Source: Rhodobiaceae bacterium (GTDB lineage: Bacteria > Pseudomonadota > Alphaproteobacteria > Rhizobiales > JAKPQE01). Taken from it: a stretch of DNA of 64,000 bases. Made by a program: the position numbers and the translations under genes. Within the stretch, counting starts at the first letter, position 1. Every line of letters begins with the position of its first letter. The stretch spans positions 1-64,000 of the forward strand of contig JANQEG010000087.1 of assembly GCA_028278505.1 (NCBI GenBank), written 5' to 3'. This document shows positions 59,190-64,000 of the stretch, in pieces. Below the pieces are notes generated by a model. The model was given only the letters and a program-made list of their open reading frames with translations. It made no database searches and was not told the origin of the DNA.

Positions 59190-59293
59190 TCGTGCACGTT
59201 TTCGCCTGTCGGCGCGAACCAACTGGCGTGCCGAGTGAAGACCGGATTTGACCAAAAGAGCCGCAATTCAGGTACGGAAAGGGAACGGCACAA

Positions 59294-60268
59294 ATGAAAA
59301 TCGGCTTTATCGGGCTCGGCAATGTCGGTGCGAAGCTCGCCGGCAGCCTGTTGCGCAACGGCGCCGACCTCACTGTGCGCGATCTCGACCGCGGGCACGC
59401 GCAGCCCTTTCTCGACAAGGGCGCGAAATGGGCGGAAAGCCCGAAAGCGATTGCCGAAGCGTGCGAACTCGTCATCACCTGCCTGCCGTCGCCGGCGGCG
59501 AGCGCGGCGGTGATGGAGGCGGAGGACGGCATATTCGCCGGCCTTAAGCCCGGCACGATCTGGGCCGAGATGAGCACCACCGACGAGGCCGAGGTGAAGC
59601 GGCTCGGCGCGCTCATTGAGGCCAAGGGCGGCCATCCGGTCGATTGCCCGGTCTCGGGAGGGTGCCATCGGGCGGCGACCGGCAACATCTCGATCTTCGC
59701 CGGCTGTGACCGGGCGACGTTTGAGCGCATCTTGCCGGTGCTCACGATCCTCGGCCGGCGCATCCTGCACACCGGCCCGCTCGGCACCGCCTCGGTGCTG
59801 AAGGTGATGACCAATTATCTGGCCACCGCCAACCTGTTGACGCTCTGCGAGGCGCTGACGACGATGAAGAAGGCCGGGCTCGACCTCAACACCACCTATG
59901 AGGCGATCCGCATCTCATCGGGCAATTCCTTCGTCCACGAAACCGAAAGCCAGGTGATCTTGAACGGCAGCCGCGACATCAACTTCACCATGGATCTGGT
60001 GCTGAAAGATATCGGCCTGTTTCAGGCGGTCGCCGAGCGGGCCGGCGTGCCGCTCGAAATCAATCCGCTGATGATCGACATTTTCAGGGACGGCATGGCG
60101 CGTTTCGGCGCGCGGGAATGGTCGCCGAACATCATCCGGCGGCTGGAGGAGGCGTGCGGCGTCGATATTCTGGCGCCCGGCTTCCCGGCCGAAATGGTCG
60201 ACGACGAACCGGAGGAGCCCGGCGGCGAGGTGTGGCCGAAGGGGCGGGACGCGGAGGCGGCGGAATGA
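59294..60268 (+). CDS. NAD(P)-binding beta-hydroxyacid dehydrogenase (3-hydroxyisobutyrate dehydrogenase-like)
   Basis: IGFIGLGNVGAKLAGSLLRNG; DCPVSGG; VLKVMTNYL. Confidence 0.92.
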   Translation: MKIGFIGLGNVGAKLAGSLLRNGADLTVRDLDRGHAQPFLDKGAKWAESPKAIAEACELVITCLPSPAASAAVMEAEDGIFAGLKPGTIWAEMSTTDEAEVKRLGALIEAKGGHPVDCPVSGGCHRAATGNISIFAGCDRATFERILPVLTILGRRILHTGPLGTASVLKVMTNYLATANLLTLCEALTTMKKAGLDLNTTYEAIRISSGNSFVHETESQVILNGSRDINFTMDLVLKDIGLFQAVAERAGVPLEINPLMIDIFRDGMARFGAREWSPNIIRRLEEACGVDILAPGFPAEMVDDEPEEPGGEVWPKGRDAEAAE

Positions 60269-61758
60269 CCGATCCGGCAGAATTGACCCACGCCGACTGG
60301 CAGGCGCGGGCGGCGGCGATCCGGCCGGAGACGCGGCTTTTCATCGGCGGCGACACTGTGGCCGCGGCCTCCGGCGAGGTCTTTTCGAGCGAAAATCCGG
60401 CGACCGGAGAACCGGTGGCGGAGATCGCGCGGGCAGGGGCCGCCGATGTCGACAAGGCGGTTGCCGCGGCCAAGGCGGCGTTTCCGGTATGGTCGCGGAT
60501 GGCGCCGCGGGAGCGGGCTTTGGTCCTTTACCGGTTTGCCGATCTGATCCTGGAAAATGCGGCCGAGCTTGCGCTTTACGACAGTCTCGAAGCCGGCAAG
60601 CCGATCGCCGACCTCGTCTCCTACGACCTGCCGGAGGTGGCGACGACGCTGCGCTTCTTTGCCGAAGCCGCCGACAAGATCGAGGGCAGCGTCACGGCGA
60701 CGCCGTCCGATGTGCTGCACTATACGCTGCGCGAGCCGCTCGGCGTCGTCGGCTGCATCTCGCCCTGGAACTATCCGCTTCTGATGGCGACCTGGAAATT
60801 CGCGCCGGCGCTCGCCGCCGGCAATACGGTCGTCGCGAAACCGGCCGAGGAGGCGTCGCTGTCCTGCCTGCGCGCCGCCGCACTCTTTGTCGAGGCCGGC
60901 GGGCCGCCGGGGGTGTTCAACGTGATCGCCGGTTTCGGCGAGGAGGCCGGCGCGCCGCTCGCCCGCCATATGGACGTCGCCAAAATCAGCTTCACCGGAT
61001 CGACGGCGGTCGGCCGGCTGATGCTGCGCTATGCCGGGGAATCCAATTTGAAGAAGGTCGGACTCGAATGCGGCGGCAAGAGCCCGAACATATTCTGCGC
61101 CGATCTGCCCGATCTGGACGCAGCCGTCGCCGCGGCGGTCGAAGGGATCTTCGGCAATATGGGCGAGGTCTGCAATGCCGGCTCGCGCATCCTCGTCGCC
61201 CGGGACATCTACGCCGATTTCGTCCAGCGCTTCACGGCGCTCTCCGAAGACACGTACAGGCCCGGCGATCCGCTCGATCCGACCACCGCGATGGGACCGC
61301 TCGTCAACGCCGAGGCGAAGGCGCGGCATCTCCGCCATGTCGAGGGCGCCTTGTCGGAAGGCGCGCGGCGGCTTTTCGGCGGCGGGGCGCCCGATATGCC
61401 CGGGCATTTCGTCGAGCCTTGTGGCTTCGGTGATGTGTCGAACGCAATGACGCTCGCCCGCGAAGAAGTGTTTACGCCGCTCGCCGCGATCATCCCGTTC
61501 GATAGCGTCGACGAGGCGGTGGCGATCGCCAATGACACGGTCTACGGGCTCGCTGCCGGCGTCTGGACCTCGGACCTTTCGACGGCGCATCGGCTGGTGC
61601 GCGACATCGAGGCCGGCGTCGTCTGGGTCAACACCTTCAATGACGGCGACATGACCCAGCCCTTCGGCGGCTACAAGCAGTCGGGCTCGGCCCGCGACAA
61701 GGCGCTGATGACGCTTGCCGAATACTGCCAAGTGAAGTCGGCTTGGATCAGATTGTAA
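60265..61758 (+). CDS. NAD(P)-dependent aldehyde dehydrogenase
   Basis: ISPWNYPLLMATWKFAPALAAGNTVVAKPAE; LECGGKSPNI; GEVCNAGSR; ATGA overlap with upstream gene. Confidence 0.95.
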   Translation: MTDPAELTHADWQARAAAIRPETRLFIGGDTVAAASGEVFSSENPATGEPVAEIARAGAADVDKAVAAAKAAFPVWSRMAPRERALVLYRFADLILENAAELALYDSLEAGKPIADLVSYDLPEVATTLRFFAEAADKIEGSVTATPSDVLHYTLREPLGVVGCISPWNYPLLMATWKFAPALAAGNTVVAKPAEEASLSCLRAAALFVEAGGPPGVFNVIAGFGEEAGAPLARHMDVAKISFTGSTAVGRLMLRYAGESNLKKVGLECGGKSPNIFCADLPDLDAAVAAAVEGIFGNMGEVCNAGSRILVARDIYADFVQRFTALSEDTYRPGDPLDPTTAMGPLVNAEAKARHLRHVEGALSEGARRLFGGGAPDMPGHFVEPCGFGDVSNAMTLAREEVFTPLAAIIPFDSVDEAVAIANDTVYGLAAGVWTSDLSTAHRLVRDIEAGVVWVNTFNDGDMTQPFGGYKQSGSARDKALMTLAEYCQVKSAWIRL

Positions 61759-61846
61759 GGCGCGTGCGGGGCGCCGGCCGCGCTTTACGGACGGTCGGCT
61801 TGCATCGCTCGGATTGCCGAGTAAGTATAGCAAAAACTAATATTTA

Positions 61847-61970
61847 CGGCACAGCCAATGGTTCCCCGCTTTCGCGGGGAAGGTGTGTGATTGTGTGTCT
61901 ACGCCAACACCGCCCACCGCTCCCGCGGAAGCGGGAGTCCATTGCCCCCATCGACACGGTATGTCGGCGG
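61847..61970. repeat. Tetraloop palindromic pair, convergent orientation
   Basis: CCAATGGTTCCCCGC-TTTC-GCGGGGAAGGTG ... CCACCGCTCCCGC-GGAA-GCGGGAGTCCATTGCCCCCATCGACACGGTATG. Confidence 0.85.
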
Positions 61971-62009
61971 CATTGAATTGAATCGGACAGCAGTGGACGA
62001 TGCCCGAGC

Positions 62010-62432
62010 CTAATCCTGCGCCTCGACGATCTCGAAGCTGTGGGTGATGTCGGCGGTCTGGCCGAGCATGATCGAGGCCGAGCAGTATTTCTCCGCCGAC
62101 AGCGCAATCGCCCGGTCCACCTGCGGTTCCTTCAGGCCGGTGCCGGTGAGGATGAAATGCACATGGATCTTCGTGAAGACGGCCGGCGTTTCGTCGGCGC
62201 GCTCGGCCTCCAATTGAATCTTTAGGGACCGCAGATCGGCGCGGGCCTTTTTCAGAATGCCGACAACGTCGAAGCCGGTGCAACCGCCCATGCCGACGAG
62301 CAGCAATTCCATCGGCCGGGAACCCTGGTTCATGCCGCCATGGGACGGGGCGCCGTCCATGATGATGGTGTGGCCCGATTCGGTGTGCGCGGCGAACTGC
62401 ACATTCCCGCCCCAGTCGATCTCTGCCTTCAT
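62010..62432 (-). CDS. OsmC-family protein
   Basis: MKAEIDWGGNVQFAAHTESGHTIIMDGAPSHGGMNQGSRPMELLLVGMGGCTGFDVVGIL; YCSASIML. Confidence 0.9.
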   Translation of the reverse strand: MKAEIDWGGNVQFAAHTESGHTIIMDGAPSHGGMNQGSRPMELLLVGMGGCTGFDVVGILKKARADLRSLKIQLEAERADETPAVFTKIHVHFILTGTGLKEPQVDRAIALSAEKYCSASIMLGQTADITHSFEIVEAQD

Positions 62433-62544
62433 GAGCTTCCCCGATCCTGCTGTCGCGACATGCTTCGGGCCTTCCTGACCGGGTTTTGCGGGGATGGCAA
62501 GAGCCGATCGGTTCGGGAGGGCATCCGTCGCCGAGACGATTTTC

Positions 62545-63852
62545 CTATCCGAGCACGGAAAAGCTGCTCGACGTGTTGATCGGCCGCTTGCGGGAATAAA
62601 AGCCGATGCTCACCGTGCGGCCGGTGTGCTCGAAGGTGAAGTCGACCGGATCGCTGTCATGGTCGCGGCCGGCCTCGCACGCCGCGATCAGATGCGCCAT
62701 CATCTTGCCGACGACGGGCGCGTTCTTGAACTGATTGCCGCTGGTGCCGATCGCCATGTAGAAGCCGGGCAGGGCGGATTTGTCGTATATCGGTATCCAG
62801 TCGTCTGAGGTGTCGTAGACGCTGACGACGCCCTGAAGCTGGTTGGGGATGCCAAGCTCGGGCACGCGCTGGGCGTAGCGCAGCGCCTGGATGCGCGCCT
62901 GTTCGGAAAGCGTCTTGTCATAGCCGTCGGGGTCGACCTCCTCGCGCGGATCGCATTCGGGGTCTTCCGACCCGACGAGGATATGGCTGCCGAGTTCGGG
63001 CCGCGAATAGACGCCGATATCGGAATCCGAAGTCACCATCGTCTCGCGTCCATAGGCGATGCCGTCCGGCACCGGCACGTGCACGACCTCCTGGCGCAGC
63101 GGCTTGGTGGTGATCGTCATGTCGCCGGTGACGCCGGCCATCTCGTTGACCTTGTGGGAGAAGGCGCCGGCGCAGTTGACGACGACCGGCGCCCAGATGA
63201 CACGGCCGTCTTCGAGACGGATACCGGCGGCGCGGCCGTTATCCTGCATGATTTCGGCGACCGAAACGTTGAACAGGAATTCGCCGCCCGCGGCCTCGGC
63301 GGCGCGCTGCAGATTGTGGGTGGCGAGTTGGGGATCGGAAATATAGCCGCCGGCGGGGAAGAAGACGGCGCCCGACACCTTTTCGCCGTTCGGCTCGCCG
63401 AAGCCGTCATCCTCGGGCCGGCACACCGGCAGGTAGCTGTCGAGCGAATAGAACGGAAACGCGGTGGCGATCCGGTCGCGATCCCATTCTTCAAAGGGGA
63501 TGTCGAGGTCGCGGCAGATGTCGAGAATACGCGCCAGATAACCGTTCCGCTCGGTCTTGAAGATCATCGTGCCGTTGTCGTGGAAATGGGCGAGGCCGCG
63601 CTCGTCCTCGACGCCGATATAGGCGGGCCAGTTCTTCCAGTCGAAATAGCCCTCATAGGCCATGGCCGAGCCGTCCAGCGTCGAATAGTACACGCGGATG
63701 ATGGCGCAGCTTTCCGCCGTCGGGCCGTAGCCGGCGGCCGGCAGCTTGTCGACATTGAGGGTCCGGTAGCCCTTGCGGGCGAGTTCGAGGCCGATATTGG
63801 TGCCGATAATGCCGGCACCGATGATGATGGCGTCGTAGGAAACATCGGTCAT
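62545..63852 (-). CDS. FAD-dependent oxidoreductase (DAO family)
   Basis: MTDVSYDAIIIGAGIIGTNIGLELARKGYRTLNVDKLPAAGYGPTAESCAIIR...VVNCAGAFS. Confidence 0.9.
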   Translation of the reverse strand: MTDVSYDAIIIGAGIIGTNIGLELARKGYRTLNVDKLPAAGYGPTAESCAIIRVYYSTLDGSAMAYEGYFDWKNWPAYIGVEDERGLAHFHDNGTMIFKTERNGYLARILDICRDLDIPFEEWDRDRIATAFPFYSLDSYLPVCRPEDDGFGEPNGEKVSGAVFFPAGGYISDPQLATHNLQRAAEAAGGEFLFNVSVAEIMQDNGRAAGIRLEDGRVIWAPVVVNCAGAFSHKVNEMAGVTGDMTITTKPLRQEVVHVPVPDGIAYGRETMVTSDSDIGVYSRPELGSHILVGSEDPECDPREEVDPDGYDKTLSEQARIQALRYAQRVPELGIPNQLQGVVSVYDTSDDWIPIYDKSALPGFYMAIGTSGNQFKNAPVVGKMMAHLIAACEAGRDHDSDPVDFTFEHTGRTVSIGFYSRKRPINTSSSFSVLG

Positions 63853-63867
63853 TCTGTTTTTCCTTTC

Positions 63868-64000
<133 letters not shown>

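Overview
High-GC alphaproteobacterial chromosomal window, most likely Hyphomicrobiales/Rhizobiales judging from gene content and order (yqeY-dnaG-rpoD, carA...carB-greA). Most of it is ordinary housekeeping: cspA, fetAB-like, uvrB, rpoD, dnaG, yqeY, carA, carB, greA, an aspartate aminotransferase, trxB, an ftsH paralogue and a lon-like protease. Accessory or metabolic content includes an octaheme HAO-like cytochrome c, a DNA methyltransferase with an apparent Mrr-like nuclease tail, an EF-G paralogue with altered switch regions, a fused indolepyruvate:ferredoxin oxidoreductase, a hypB-C-D-E block without hypA or hypF, and an ADH / enolase-superfamily / HIBADH-like / ALDH / FAD-oxidoreductase catabolic cluster. 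The most unusual material is intergenic. (1) A tandem four-hairpin element occurs twice (49.83-49.92 kb and 50.53-50.61 kb) upstream of tRNA-Ile(CAU); loops are conserved while all four stems change with compensatory substitutions. (2) There are at least three families of mosaic inverted-pair palindromes, one of which puts a ~139-bp inverted pair around a single enolase-superfamily gene and another a ~270-bp inverted pair around an ~8-kb block. (3) Two perfect Crp/Fnr-type palindromes (TTGCG-N4-CGCAA and TTGAC-N4-GTCAA) lie upstream of the HAO-like gene. No CRISPR array, intact transposase, prophage or rRNA operon was found. All functional assignments are by reading protein motifs; no database search was run.
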